Below, in pieces: positions 10,540 through 22,046 of a stretch of DNA of 64,000 bases. Origin of the DNA: Sclerodactyla briareus. Its lineage: Eukaryota; Echinodermata; Holothuroidea; Dendrochirotida; Sclerodactylidae. The notes beneath the pieces are model-generated. The model made no database searches, was not told the origin of the DNA, and was given only the letters and a program-made list of their open reading frames with translations. The stretch lies in assembly GCA_026419785.1 (NCBI GenBank), contig JAODTK010005749.1, positions 298,246-362,245 on the forward strand, given 5' to 3'. The translations under genes and the position numbers were made by a program. Each line of letters starts with the position of its first letter. Within the stretch, counting starts at the first letter, position 1.

Positions 10540-12715
10540 CGTCAGCTAGGTGCACCAAGACTAAACCATCTTAAAAAGGTAGCGTCAGTTCTCTGGAGCT
10601 TGTTGCAGTAATTGTTATTATTTGACCGTTTTTGTGTCATAAGTGACCTGAATGACTTTATGGACATAACGTTTATGAAAAATGTTACCTTGATAATATG
10701 CAGAATTGTCCCGAAATTTCAGTTATATAACCACAGTCACTAAAAATGATTGCAGAATGTTATTATTTGGCGTTCTTGACCTAGAATGACCTTGATGACA
10801 TGACGGTTTTTATGAAAAAATGCTTGCCTCAATGTGATGCAACCAGACCCAGAAGCATTATGTCATCAGTAACACACCCCTATGATATCGCCCAAAAGGT
10901 AGTAAAATCCAACTTTCGCCCCTGTAACTTTATGACCAGGTGTCAGATTGACGCGGGAGTTGGTTTCGTCTATGTAGCAGAAATAAAACTATCACATATC
11001 CAAAAATCAACAGTTTCTATTTATTTGGCCTGTTAACTCCTAAATAAGCACATGTTTTAAAACTTGACCTTTGACTGGTCTATAGATGTGTTGATTACTG
11101 AACCCAAACATTACATGACAAATCTCTACGAGCACCCTAGTTGCATTCATTCCCAATTGTTACTGGCCATTAAACAAAATTCGAAACATGGTGTAATTTA
11201 TGGCAAATTATTCACATTAATGAGCCGTAAGTAGACGTTTACACTGTTGTTAAATTATCGGGATCAAAGGGCTGACCATATCCACCAAGTTTCATGAGGA
11301 TTCACAGATGAACACTCCTAAGGTTATTCGGAAAAAGCTATTAATTAAACTTTGAACCCTTATAACTAACAAAGATGCGTCAGATTGAAGCGAGAGATGG
11401 TTTCCTCCATGAAGCCACAAAGGGCTATGCACATACCCAAAAATAAACCAGTTGTTTTTTTTTGGGCCCGTACTCCTTAAATAAGCACATTTATTCAAGA
11501 TAAACCTTTAAACAGACACCGGACAGAGGTCAAATTGAGGTGCCGAGGTCCACCACATGCAGGTCAACAATTATATCACAATGGTGAACCTTCCGCCTTC
11601 ACAGATCTTCAATCTCCGATTATGCCAGACACAAACAGTTTGACCCCTAAGTGACCTGAATGACCTTTAATGACCTGGCATTTTATGAAAATTGTAACTC
11701 TCCATTGATACACCACACCTAGGAGCATTTTACATTTGAGAAAACATGCCCAGTGCTATTGCCAAAAAGTACTTAATCAGTTTTTGACCCCACGTGCACC
11801 TTTGATGACTTCAAGACATGACGGTTTTATAAAAATGTTACTCTCAATGTGAGCATCCACTCCTAGAAGCATATTGCCATTACAATGAACATGCCTAATG
11901 TTATTGCGAAAAGCTAGAAATTAAACTTGACCCCTTGTAACTACCAAAAGTATGCGTCCGATCAACGCGGGAGTTGTTTCCCTCCATAAAGCGCACACAA
12001 AGGTCTATCACATACCCTAAAAAGAAAGTTTATATTTTTTTGGCCCGTAACTCCTCAATAAGCACATTTATTCAAGACTCAACCACATGACACCCGACAG
12101 AGGTCAAATTGAGGTCAGAGGTCCACACACATGCAGGCCACAATATATCACAATGGTTGGAACCTTTCCAGCCTTCCCAGACATTCAATTCTCGATTATG
12201 GCCAGCAAAACAGTTTGACCCTAAGTGACCTGAATGGACAGATAGTAACATTGAATGACCTTGGGGCCCTCGTTCCAATGTCAATTCATTGGGACTATAG
12301 ATAACCATCTCCACCAAGTTTCGCAAAATCACAAACTTCAATATCGCAGGAAATTATGCAAAGTAGACCTACTTAATTAGCCATATATATGCCGGGAATC
12401 TGATCGATTCGTGTACTCTTATAGTTGTTCTATAATCGACGGCATCACAAATGCATCTACTGATCAAGAGTATCTTGTACACAAGCTTCCGGACAAATTT
12501 TCATTAAATATCAAATTTATGCAATTGAGCATGGTCTTTCGGGACGAAAAGGGCATGCACATCGGAACTGTCACGCGCACCTCCACAAAAGGTCCCGCAT
12601 GTGGCATAACGGTTCAGGAAGATATCTAACCGGCACATACGGACAGACAGACAGCCACACACACACAAAGTGACCAATATGTCTCTCCTAGACAAAGTTC
12701 AGGAGAGACAAAATG
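10540..12715. mobile_element. Family B hairpin-tailed tandem-repeat element
   Basis: Degenerate tandem units are rich in 'gacctgaatgacctttaatgacatgg', 'tttttatgaaaaatgttac', 'tgcccaatgctattgccaaaaagta', 'gtccgat.gaagcgggagttg' and 'aaataagcacatttattcaag'. The right end is a CAGA/CACA microsatellite and then a hairpin at 12,680-12,711: TGTCTCTCCT, GAC, AAA, GTTC, AGGAGAGACA. The same tail type ends copies at 25.4 and 37.2 kb. There is no coding capacity. Confidence 0.88.
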
Positions 12716-13940
12716 ATAAATCTGGTCAGTAGAAATAAGGGGAAATAAGGAAAGGATAACATAATTGCTAATTTAAGGCAATACTAGCCTAAATTTTTGC
12801 ACTTGGTGGTAGATTGCTCCTGTCAGTAAATTTAGACCATTTTCTCCAGAATGCGAGCAACAAGTGCAAAGAGAGAAAAAATACTTGCACTTGCACTTTT
12901 CGTTGTCGAGAAACATTAAAATTTGTCACATGGATTGATAGTTATCTGTCTGATTTTTCATGGGGTTAAGCTCCAGCTTAGGCTGCCAATTTCGTTGTTG
13001 CTATGTATGGGAAGTGCGCAATTGGGGATACTTGCTATAATGGAAACGATGTTCGAGACACATTGTCTTGGAATAGCACTATCCATGATTTTATTTTATT
13101 CCTTGGGTGGAGAAGGATATTTTAATTTACATTGTATAGTAAAATAGAGATGTTGTCCTGGTGCCCTACCCTACAGTGCCACCCAGGCAATTCTCAATTG
13201 TGATTCATGACTAAACATGTTACTGCTCATCAAGTTTCCTTTCACGTAAAATATTTTTTACACACTGCAAATGCGAAATTAATGTTAAAACCTGAACACG
13301 CCCTATAACCAACCACATGCCCTGAACGCTCCTTCTAGTGATTTATCTTTGCCCTACACTCTATGGTACCCCATGAACCACAATTCCTGAGAAATTACCA
13401 TTGTTGGTCCAACATATTAAAACACGACGGGTGAAATAATCTGATCTTTCGGTATTGCTTTAGTATGTCCCTGTATTACTAGTGACAGCACTGAAGTGCA
13501 ACTCTAGTACCAGTTTCATTTCCCTTGTCCCGAAATCACCACCATAGTTTGAAAAAATACACACCATTTATATGCCATAGGAATTTTAAACCCCCATGGT
13601 GTATAAGAAATGAGTATAATGATATCACCTATGGTGTAATACCAAATTCACAGAGTGCCAGGACAACAGAAATATGCATTTAAACAACTTATAAGGGAGC
13701 ACCTCGTTGATAACCAAGCTTGGCTAGGCAACATCTCGCTTTTGTGGGGGTGAACACTATATAGGGAAGTACAACCTACTTCAGTCTCTTCAACTGTACA
13801 CTTCAACATCGCTCGATATCTTACAAGAAGAAACATTCAGGCTTGGTGGTGGTAGGAGAGGTCGAGGGGAGGGGAGGGTCCGGGGGCTTGTTCAGCTTCT
13901 GGGAGCTGCAGCAAGACGGCAGGAGAAGAGTTTTGAGATG
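12716..13940. other. Probable 3' UTR / downstream flank of the ARID4-like gene
   Basis: No repeat family or coding frame is supported. On the minus strand this lies directly downstream of the proposed stop codon and contains the AATAAA candidates near 13.1 kb. A GGGGAGGGG-rich patch at 13,870-13,885 is the reverse of a pyrimidine-rich part of the terminal exon. Confidence 0.4.
13090..13100 (-). terminator. Candidate polyadenylation signals for the ARID4-like gene
   Basis: On the minus strand two overlapping AATAAA hexamers (AATAAAATAAAATCATGG) lie about 840 bases beyond the proposed stop. They are on the right strand and at a reasonable 3' UTR distance. AATAAA is common in AT-rich DNA, so this is only a candidate, with no downstream GU-rich element checked. 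Confidence 0.3.
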
Positions 13941-13983
13941 TCAGCCGAGTGATGTGCAGCCATGAGACAGCGCCTGGCTTGAG
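13941..13983 (-). CDS. ARID4: ARID4-like terminal exon with stop codon
   Basis: After a textbook acceptor (GTTTTCTTCCTCCGACAG) the single leading base completes a serine codon left open by the coiled-coil exon. The frame then reads SSQALSHGCTSLG and a TGA at 13,941-13,943. Vertebrate ARID4 also ends soon after the RRRKR block with a Ser/Ala-rich tail (SHAGASMSSAS). Phase agreement and the strong acceptor support it; the residues themselves are weak evidence. Other frames through the same exon stay open longer (LKPGAVSWLHITRL...), so an indel could move the true stop. Transcribed sequence would continue below 13,941 as the 3' UTR. Confidence 0.65.
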
Positions 13984-14418
13984 CTGTCGGAGGAAGAAAA
14001 CATTAAATTGTAACCGATAAGGTATTTCAGCTTTGAATGCGTTATCGTCCTATTTGGTCAAAAGGGAACTTCAGCCTGGGGCATGTTCCCTCGTTTTTTT
14101 CAACATTTCTTCCCCACCCTCCCCGCCCGTGGGTTATATTATAAAATTTTTGACAGTGTACCTCCTTGAGATTACATCAGGAAACATGCTCACCACCTTT
14201 AGCTCATGTGCTATGGTATAGTGATTAGTGAAATGGTGTTTAGCACCATTATTGCAAAACTTCTGGGATTATATGTTTTGTTTAGCCACATTTCAGTGTG
14301 CCAACAGTGCAGCAATTCCCATGAAATAACGCTCGAAGAAATCTTCCAATGTCCAGTTATGACTGTTCATAACAATTTTACTCATTCATAATTTCATTGT
14401 AGTACAGCTACTGTACTC

Positions 14419-14790
14419 TTTTTTTTTTTTTTTTTTTTTTTTTTTATCAGATTGCCGACAAGGAAACCCTACCTATACGAGGCCCGGCAAGGGTGCGGAC
14501 CTGGAATACAGCACGAATGTCAGCGGCAAACTTCACCAGTACACGGGAAAAAGGCGATGCCTTCTGTTGCGGTTACTTAAGTGGGGGGGTACTTACACGC
14601 CGACGGCAACTATCAACAGATTGCCTACCCCACATTTTTGCCCTGTCCATCCCTCATGCTGAGCGCCAAGGCCACAGGTCCCATTTTAAAGTCTTGGTAT
14701 GACCCGGACCGGGATTCGGAAAACCCCGGCCTACCGGGTGGAAAGCGGACGCTCTACAAAACTGTGGCTAAACCACAACAATCACAACCA
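14419..14790 (-). mobile_element. tRNA-derived SINE with A-tail
   Basis: Read on the minus strand, the left side (14,695-14,775) looks like a tRNA: TAGAGCGTCCGCTTTCCACC, then CGGTAGGCCGGGG and a GAATCCC B-box region. The body is about 250 bp and GC-rich. It ends in an uninterrupted A-run, seen as T27 at 14,419-14,445 on the plus strand. The order tRNA head, body, poly-A tail is that of a SINE. The A box is eroded and the B box has an insertion, so it is probably inactive. It lies in the last intron of the ARID4-like gene. Confidence 0.8.
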
Positions 14791-15949
14791 ATCTACAAAA
14801 CAGCTCTGCAATATCACACCTTCGTCCACCTCCCATCTCCCAATACCAGTTTTGGGAGGAATTGAGTACGGTCTGGTTTCAGACTGATTTTGAGGGACTC
14901 GATCTCGCGACTAGGTTCAAGACCACACGAGACATCAAGAGGAAGATCCTAAAACTTGGGTGGAAGAATACGTAGAAAATTTTGACATCAACATTGTTAA
15001 TCATAAAGGCAATGTATTTTCTTGTTTAAACAATGTCTCCAGAATTCGCTCATACCAAATTGGAGTTAGCCAATAGTTGACATTTTAACTGAATAACTGT
15101 GATTGTCAAATGGCTGTCCAGCAAATTTTGAACTGTACCATTAACAAAATTGAGGATAAACTTACAGCCGCTGTATGCTTGTACAAGGCATGTATACAGC
15201 AGCGGCTACTAATGACAATATGCTGTACTGACATACCAAAGGAAATAGAGGACTGTGCTGGAAATAGCCTGCGCTCGCGGATTTAGTACCTGTACTAAAG
15301 CCTGCGTCCACAACACGAGGCCTAGGCTGGTTTTAGGCCTAGCGTTAAGCGGCCAACTTCTGTTCCAACTTCAGTTTGACAAGCTTGCATCTCAATTATA
15401 TACCGAAAGGACCAATTATTTAAACTGTCGTGAAGAAAGGTTTTGGAATTATCATTGCCCATAGTGGGTCTTTGCAGGTGAGAAATAACAAAGTATTTGC
15501 CCGGTTCATCGGGAATCTCCAAAATGCCTACAAGTGAGTACAAGTTGTTGTCGGTGTTATGCGAGGCCACTCTAAGATATGGATAATCATGTAGATTTTC
15601 TATGGTAATGTCGTTGCATGGCCCAAGATGAAGATAGGATCGCTAAAAATGAGCCTTGAGTGGCAACACTTCTGTTTACAATAATCAATGTTCCAAAACA
15701 AGACAGGCTGGGGGAAACACAGGTTGTGAGTTTCCCCAATGATCACGGTCAAAATTAGGCTTGTAAGTATCAAACTTTACCAAATAAATTTTAACATTGC
15801 AGTGGATTGGAATGTTTTGAATGACGTTGTGAAGGTTATAGAGGGCTGTGTAATCGGAGGGAGAAGTTGGGGCATGAGGGACGGATTTCGCACCTTCAAT
15901 GGGGAGCGTGCTACAGTACAATTTCTTCTGATACGTGACTAGGCTGGAC
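14791..15949. other. ARID4-like intron, no feature recognised
   Basis: Intronic sequence with a GGCCTAGGCTGG/TTTTAGGCCTAG patch near 15.32-15.34 kb, of the type frequent in echinoderm DNA. No coding or repeat family is supported. Confidence 0.45.
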
Positions 15950-16260
15950 CTACCTCATGACAGTGCCAAATATCAGAGGATCTACTCTTATAGTTTGTTG
16001 TTACGCCGGCTTTTACAGAAGTTTTTTTTTACAGATTTCACTATTGAGCCGCATGACCTCAGACAGATGAATCGAAATCAGTTGTACACCTGATGTATCT
16101 CCTCCAAGGACATTATGACATGTCTATTCAAGAAACTCATATGTTCTTTTGTGGAAATACTTTTGAAATATGCACACATCGGCCCATTGTTGGCCACTTT
16201 ATAAGGCCTTTGACCTTGCCATGTCTTTAGGTAAAGATGCCCCAGTGGCTGATGAACATT
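15950..16260. repeat. Repeat family D
   Basis: This matches 23,850-24,130. Shared blocks are 'gatgaatcgaaa', 'caaggacattatgacatgt', 'tgcacacatcggcccatt', 'tttataaggcctttgaccttg' and 'gatgccccagtggctgatgaacattg.gtc'. Copies are degenerate and non-coding. Confidence 0.75.
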
Positions 16261-17109
16261 GCGTCCAATTAAGGTTCAACATCAAGACCCATCGAAGACA
16301 GTCCAAAAGACGGCAAATGTGGACAGAAATGGATATAATATAGAACTTCATTGCTGATTACGCATAGCTGAGAAAAATTACTGCCTTCTGAAAAATTATT
16401 ATTGTCCTTGAGTCTGCAAATGGTGGAGGTGGGTTTATAATACAGAGGTAGTTCATGCATTTATTCTATTAGTTTGGGCACTGCTGCATTGGCAATTTGC
16501 ATAAGTTACATGTGGCAATTATTATGATCTTCCTCAATGATTACTATGAACCAACTCAATGTTTGCCTCGGTATATGCCACCGTTTGTGGGGGATGAACT
16601 ACTGCAATAACTTCTCCTCCAAAACTGATAACAATTCTGCTAAAATCCAAGTTGTAATGGGAACTCAGCCACACGGACTATCGGACTTGTACTGATATGT
16701 ATGCCCCATGTTTTGGGGAGGTGTTATTTGGGAAGTTAGTTTTACCCAATTACTGCTGAACTGCATCGAAGCAGGCTAGCAATTACTGCTGTACAGGAAC
16801 GTAAGGAAACAGTGCACTACAACAGACTGAAACTAAACCCCAATACGGAGTTGGCCTGGTTCTTTCTATTCCTAGTGGTCAAAATGGTCACCACCACTGG
16901 GGTGTGAGAGTGGGTGTTGAATGTGTGGGGTGGGGTAGTATTGGAGGCGGTCCCCTCTACTGCAAATGATTCTTCTCGCACTTTGTTTACATCTATTTTT
17001 TCACCCTTCTCCCCCCCCCCCCCTCCCTTCTAACCCACACACACATTCAAACCATACCTTCCCTGCCTTCTTAAATCAACAAACTGGGCAGCCTACCAGA
17101 GCTTCCACT
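16261..17109. other. ARID4-like intron, no feature recognised
   Basis: Non-coding intron sequence with a poly-C tract at 17,012-17,023, shortly before the minisatellite. Confidence 0.45.
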
Positions 17110-18036
17110 GCAGGTACTCCCACATTAATAACCCTAGTCTACTCACAGCTCCCACACCCGACCCATCCCACACAGTGCACCTCATACTTCTCTTATACCA
17201 CCCTCGTCTATCTCCATCTCCACACACCCAACCCATCTCACACACCCTCAATACCTTCTCTCTAATAACACCCTCGTCACCTCAATCTCCACACACCCAA
17301 CCCATCACACACACCACCTCATAATACCTTCTCTTTATAACACCCTATCTAACCTCACTCTCCCACCCCAAACGCATCTCCCACACACCCTCATACCTTC
17401 TCTTTACTAACACCCCTAGCTCTCACATCTCCCCCCCACCCATCTCCAACACCCTCATACTTCTCTTAATACACTCTAGTCTACCTCACATCTCCACACA
17501 CCAACCCATCTCACACACACCCTCATTAAACCTTCTCTTTAATAACACCCTAGTCTACCTCACTCTCCACACACCCAACCCATCTCACACACACTCATAC
17601 CTTCTCTTAATAACACCCCTAGCCCTACCTCACATCTTACACACACCCAACCCATCTCACACACACCCTCATCACCTTCGCATTTATAACATGCAGTCTA
17701 CCCCCTCTCCACCACCCAACCCATCTCACACACACTCCCATACCTTCTCTTCAATAACACCCTAGTCTACATCAAATCTCCACACACCCAACCCATCTCA
17801 CACACCCTCCTCCTACCTTCTCTTTAATAACACCCTCGTCTCCCTCACATCTCCACACACCCAATCCATCTCAAACCACATCCTTCCTACCTTCTCTTTT
17901 AATCACACCCTAGTCTATCCTACTCACATCCTCCACACCACAACCCATCTCACCACCCCTCATACTCTTCTCTTTAATACACCCTAGTCTACCTCACATC
18001 TCCCACACCCAACCCATCTCACACACACCCTCATAC
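17110..18036. repeat. 65-78 bp minisatellite carrying repeated splice-donor motif
   Basis: About 13 degenerate units repeat head to tail. On the plus strand each has 'ctcataccttctcttt', 'aataacaccctagtctacct', 'cacatctccacacaccc' and 'aacccatctcacacacac'. On the minus (gene) strand each unit begins AAAGAGAAGGTATGAGGG, the same sequence as the 3' end and donor of the ARID4-like coiled-coil exon at 18,037. The array therefore starts at that exon-intron boundary and fills the beginning of the next intron. Confidence 0.93.
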
Positions 18037-18186
18037 CTTCTCTTTTCTTTTCTCTTGAACCTCTTCCTTCGTCGGTCTATCGAAGCTACCTCCATGACTT
18101 GAGCTGCAGGTAGCTCTTACCTCACTCTATCACTGCTTCTGTATGCTCGCTATCCTGTCGTCTGGATTGCTCATGGTTACTCACAT
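18037..18186 (-). CDS. ARID4: ARID4-like exon: conserved C-terminal coiled coil
   Basis: The exon reads MSNPDDRIASIQKQ, KSYLQLKS and VASIDRRRKRFKRKEKR, with two frame slips between the segments. The vertebrate C-terminal block is [44 protein letters not shown], so the match is unmistakable. In ARID4 proteins this region forms a short coiled coil; I am less sure of its partner (SIN3/SAP30-type corepressors are the usual candidates). The acceptor is CTGATTCGTAG and the donor GAGAAG then GTATGA. The donor sequence is the same motif repeated through the adjacent minisatellite. The exon leaves in phase 2, which fits the terminal exon exactly. Confidence 0.95.
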
Positions 18187-20008
18187 CTACGAATCAGATG
18201 GAGACTTACCATGATATCCATGAATGTACCCAAAATTGACAACTACCACCCTCTGTTTACTTCACAAGCAGCAGCAATACAGCTTGCTGACAATTCTGGC
18301 TGAAAAAGGGTTGCTATAGTATCCTATTTTATGCCATGCGGTTTTGTTGCTTGAAAGCCCCGTGCATCCCCCCGCCACGTTCGAACCCTTTCCAATGATC
18401 AGTGAATAGGCACAGAACCCAATTTTCAGTGTGGGTACTTCAAGACTATTAGGGACACAGGGTTTTTTGTTCCAGGTGTTCCTTTGCCAGGATCATAGAT
18501 AGGAAAGTCACCCATGAGGGTTTAGCATACACCACCTGAACGAAACATGGTATGAAGTGTCATCCAAGTTTCAATAATTGTGGAACATTGGTTACTCAAC
18601 CTTCCAGAAATTAACTCAATTGTGTCATGTAAATGCATTCTAACTTTGATCTTTTTCCTATAGTCCACAACCAACATAATATTGAGATTACTTGAATCAC
18701 TTTTCGCTTGGGAACTTTCCATGCCATTTTTTGAGAGCAATTTTGCAGTGTCCCCGAATCAAATCAGTCCAAACATGCATCCGCATGAAAGCCAATTTAA
18801 ACCACACGCCTCTCATCAATACAGTTAAATGGGGATTTTGTAATGAATCTTTTCCCGGTAGGTGAACTATTGGGTCACTAATTAGGTTTGTTTGTGTAAC
18901 ATTGTATCGGTATTATGTCAGCGAGTAACCCATTTACAACAATCTTCTCTTCGTTTGAGTGTTTCTGCTGTCTCCCTATCATGTTTTTTTTTTCATTGTG
19001 GCAGGGGTTTCTATGTTTTTAATATTGGCAGAATAACCAGTGAATTTTCACAGGGTCTTGGGAAAATTGGCAAAGTTCTGGTTGCATTGACGATGTTATT
19101 CAGTCTCTATGCATCATCGATGCCTGCGCTGAGCATGTTATGTAACTTCCTGCGGTTTAGTTTGGCTCAGTCAATCAAGTGTCAAAATCAGAAAGGGTTG
19201 TTTGAAAAATGGCCTAATAATGGCGCTGTAAAATTTCTTAATGCATATGGCAATGCAGGTATTTCGAACTACATCAACTGGTTAGACAGCATGACAGCAT
19301 CCAGACATCTTCAGAGAACTTACTTTGCACTTTTTTGGCGAGCAATAGCACATGTTCCGTGCCTATATTTCCTAATATTAAACTGAGAGACGATACAACA
19401 CATATACTCTCTGAGGTGCTATATGAGATATTAATACACATTCTACAACCCCAAGCAGCCGTTATTGCAAATACGGATTCTAGATTTGCTAATCCCAATC
19501 ACGTAGCCGACTATTATTTTTGCAATAACGTCAGCTGTTCAGAGTTACACCAACATCGAATCTTGCTCGATTTGCTGCTTTTTAAGTAAACGCAGCACTT
19601 TTTGAAACGCGAATGTAGGTATGCGTGAGCCTTTGGAAGTTTTGTTTACACGCACAGATCCCGGCTTTCAGTATAAACGCGCTCTTCAGGGCGTACTGGC
19701 CTCAACGAATACAAACCCGAAAGCGAAACGATGCGTCCTCGTTGCAATTGGGGAACGCCATGTTCAACACTCGCAGAACCCCCCTCGGTTTGACTCGTGG
19801 TTTGGTATGCGTATCCGTGGAAGTACGCACAGCCACCACTGCCAATCTTTTGTGTATGGTACGCAATGTAATTTACTTTCGCTTTGAACCAAAACGCAAT
19901 CGTTACCCTACGCTGCCTATTTTTTACTTTTTAACGATACAAAGATATAGATCTAGAGATATTAATATCTCGAATCGTTGGGTAATTCTTGATTTGTGGG
20001 TTGTAGAA
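18187..20008. other. ARID4-like intron; two unmatched plus-strand open frames
   Basis: The plus strand has an uninterrupted 164-codon frame (18,892-19,386) and a 128-codon frame (19,625-20,011), long for this window. Neither matches a family I recognise, and both lie antisense inside the intron. The interval 19,580-19,900 is unusually rich in CpG for this sequence. I treat the frames as chance unless shown otherwise. Confidence 0.3.
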
Positions 20009-20167
20009 TAGGAATAAACTACAGGCAGGTCGCTTTTACTGGTTCATAACCAGTCTCGACTCTGAATTTAGTATAATAACGAACTCGGCTGCGCTCACCG
20101 TTATTTCCCTAATCAGAGTCGCGACTGTTTATTCACCATAAAATTCTCCCGTTGCAGTTTATTCCTA
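20009..20167. mobile_element. 159 bp foldback / MITE-like palindrome
   Basis: Nested inverted repeats run through the whole segment: TAGGAATAAACT (20,009) pairs with AGTTTATTCCTA (20,156-20,167), AGTCTCGACTCTGA (20,052) pairs with TCAGAGTCGCGACT (20,113), and AATAACG (20,075) pairs with CGTTATT (20,099). The loop is CpG-rich. The segment could fold as one long imperfect hairpin, typical of a small non-autonomous DNA element. No target-site duplication is clear. Confidence 0.75.
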
Positions 20168-20329
20168 GTGATCAGCATATAATATGAAAGCCTACCAACA
20201 ACCTCTTCCGAGTAATCTGGAAATATGCCAATCGTAACTCAACATATCATAGGAACCCCAAAATTGTCCCTCGTCAGGATGAGTAAAATACAACCCCACC
20301 AAAATCCTTCAACATATCTTATTTCTTAC

Positions 20330-20924
20330 CTATCGCAAAAGTTGTCTTGCAGGGTTTGGGAATAAGGTTCCCACAGTACTGGATGGGGCTTTCTTTGTGT
20401 TCTTTGCATTAGCCTGGCCTGCTTTGTTCTCTGTATTGGAGCTGTCTTACTGAAAGTCACTGCTGCTAGGTCCGGGCTTCGATGAGACTGAACTTGTGCG
20501 TTTCCTGGACCCTTCTCTTGTGCTCTTCTTTCCTGTGGCTTTCTTCTTCTCTCCTTAATCTCATTCTGGCTCTTGAAAAAAAAACTCCCAGGGATATGGG
20601 TTTCTCCTCTGTTTCTTTTTCTTGATGGAACCCCCCAGCGGACGGCCTCTTTTTGGGTGAGGTTGCTCCTGATCCGCTGTCTGCACTCTATTGTTGCTAC
20701 TGACCGTCCTCCAAACCCTCATTTTTGTCAGCGGCAGCGGCAGCGGAAGTGGCTGTGCTCCCACTACTACCGTGTCCATCATGCTACTACACTGTCACTC
20801 TTGTTCTCAAGCTTTGAATGGTCATCTCCTCCTGTCCCTCGGCCTCGTTTGTGAAGAGGCGCCATTGGGCTGAGCTCCGTCAGGGGGTCATGGGAGGGGT
20901 GGAAATATTTGGGGCTGTCACATC
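20330..20924 (-). CDS. ARID4: ARID4-like exon: Ser/Lys-rich region with second KRGRP motif
   Basis: The exon begins SPKYFHPSHDPLTELSPMAP and includes LHKRGRGTGGDDHSKLEN. Further on, in another frame, comes HPKRGRPLGGSIKKKKQRR, a second AT-hook-like motif, then KKKATGKKSTREGSRKRTSS and SSTVGTLFPNPARQLL before a GTAAGA donor. The acceptor is either ATCGATAG (first base 20,924) or GTGACAG (20,914). The region lies just upstream of the conserved coiled coil, where vertebrate ARID4 is also Ser/Lys/Arg-rich (KRTPKRTSAAAK). The last frame hits a TAG directly at the donor, which I read as a frame slip. The gene assignment is by position and composition. Confidence 0.7.
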
Positions 20925-20986
20925 CTATCGATGGTAGATTTCCCTTCATGCCCGGTCCCTTCATTGCCCTCTCACCTTTGCCTTAC

Positions 20987-22046
20987 CTCCGGCTTTTCCT
21001 CCTTGGTCTTGATCTCTTCTGCTGTCCCCACTTTAGAAGCCTCAATCCTCACTTCATTTTTATCAGGAGGAGACTCTTCATGATAAGGCCCTGAACTTCT
21101 TTGCCTGTTCTTGTTCCTTTCTCTGCTTTCCGCATCATGCTTCCTCTTTCCTTCGTCTACTCCTCTTCCCTCCATTCTCAGCACCATCATCAGCCAAAGA
21201 TTTCTTCGCTTTCTTCTCCCCAACACAGCTTTCTCTTCCAACTTTTTCCGCACCCTCCTACGCCCTTTCTTTTTCTTGTTTCCTTTTCCTCCGGTACAGG
21301 AACTTCTTCGTCTTTGCTTTCTCGGCTTTGTCTTGAGCTCCTTCTTGCCCGACCTCTGGTTCTTCAAGCAGTTTGTCATGGTGCCTAGGAATGTCGCCCT
21401 CGACTGCCGCTTCTTCTTTTCACAAAATCCTTTCTGTTCGGCTCTTCCCTTTACCACGGCACTTTCATCTTTGTTTCTACATTTTGTCTCTTTGGAATGT
21501 TTTCTCTTTGAGGACTTCTTCCCACCTTCTTTTTCTACGGTGACGTCTTCCCCACCTTCCTTTTCTAACTGTGGTCTTCTTCCACCTGCTTTTGTCTACG
21601 TGGTCTTTTTTGCTGTCCTTCTCTGCTGCCATCATCCTTTTGCTGTCCTCTCTGCAGTGGTCTTCTTGCTGTCCGTTTCTGTTGTTTTCTTTCCCCTTGC
21701 CGTCCTTCTCCGCGGCATTCTTCTTGACCTTCCTCTTCTTGCCTCTTGCCTGTTCTTGCTCCCACCTCTTGGTCTCTAGAGGTGCTACAACTTCTTTCAG
21801 TGCGTCCTCAGTCTTCTATCTCCTCTGGACCAACCTTTTTTTCAGTTTTGGAGGAGACTGGGGTACGACTGGCAATTATCCTGATCAATGGAACCTTCCC
21901 TCCACACGTATCTTGGAGACAGCCGCGTGGTGCTCAAGGATGATCTTCCTCTGGGACAGGTTCCAGTGGCTTGGGCTCTTCATCTTCTTCCAGCGCCTGT
22001 CCAGCCTTGCTCTCTTCATTCTCAACCTCAGAATCTTCTCCAGATT
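20987..22046 (-). CDS. ARID4: ARID4-like exon: long Lys/Glu-rich region
   Basis: This is a 1,060 nt purine-rich exon. The acceptor is CCTATACAACAG with a TAACTAAT branch-like sequence upstream, and the donor is GGAG then GTAAGG. It opens TESGEDSEVENEESKAGQAL and EEDEEPKPLEPVPEED, continues through TPVSSKTEKKVGPEEIED, and then has several hundred bases of Lys/Arg/Glu-rich sequence ending near EEIKTKEEKPEV. It carries no recognised domain. Its place between the chromobarrel/KRGRPP exon and the coiled-coil exon fits the long, poorly conserved, charged part of ARID4 proteins. Several frame breaks are present. Long plus-strand open frames over the same interval are Ser/Leu/Phe-rich shadows of this sequence. 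Confidence 0.75.
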
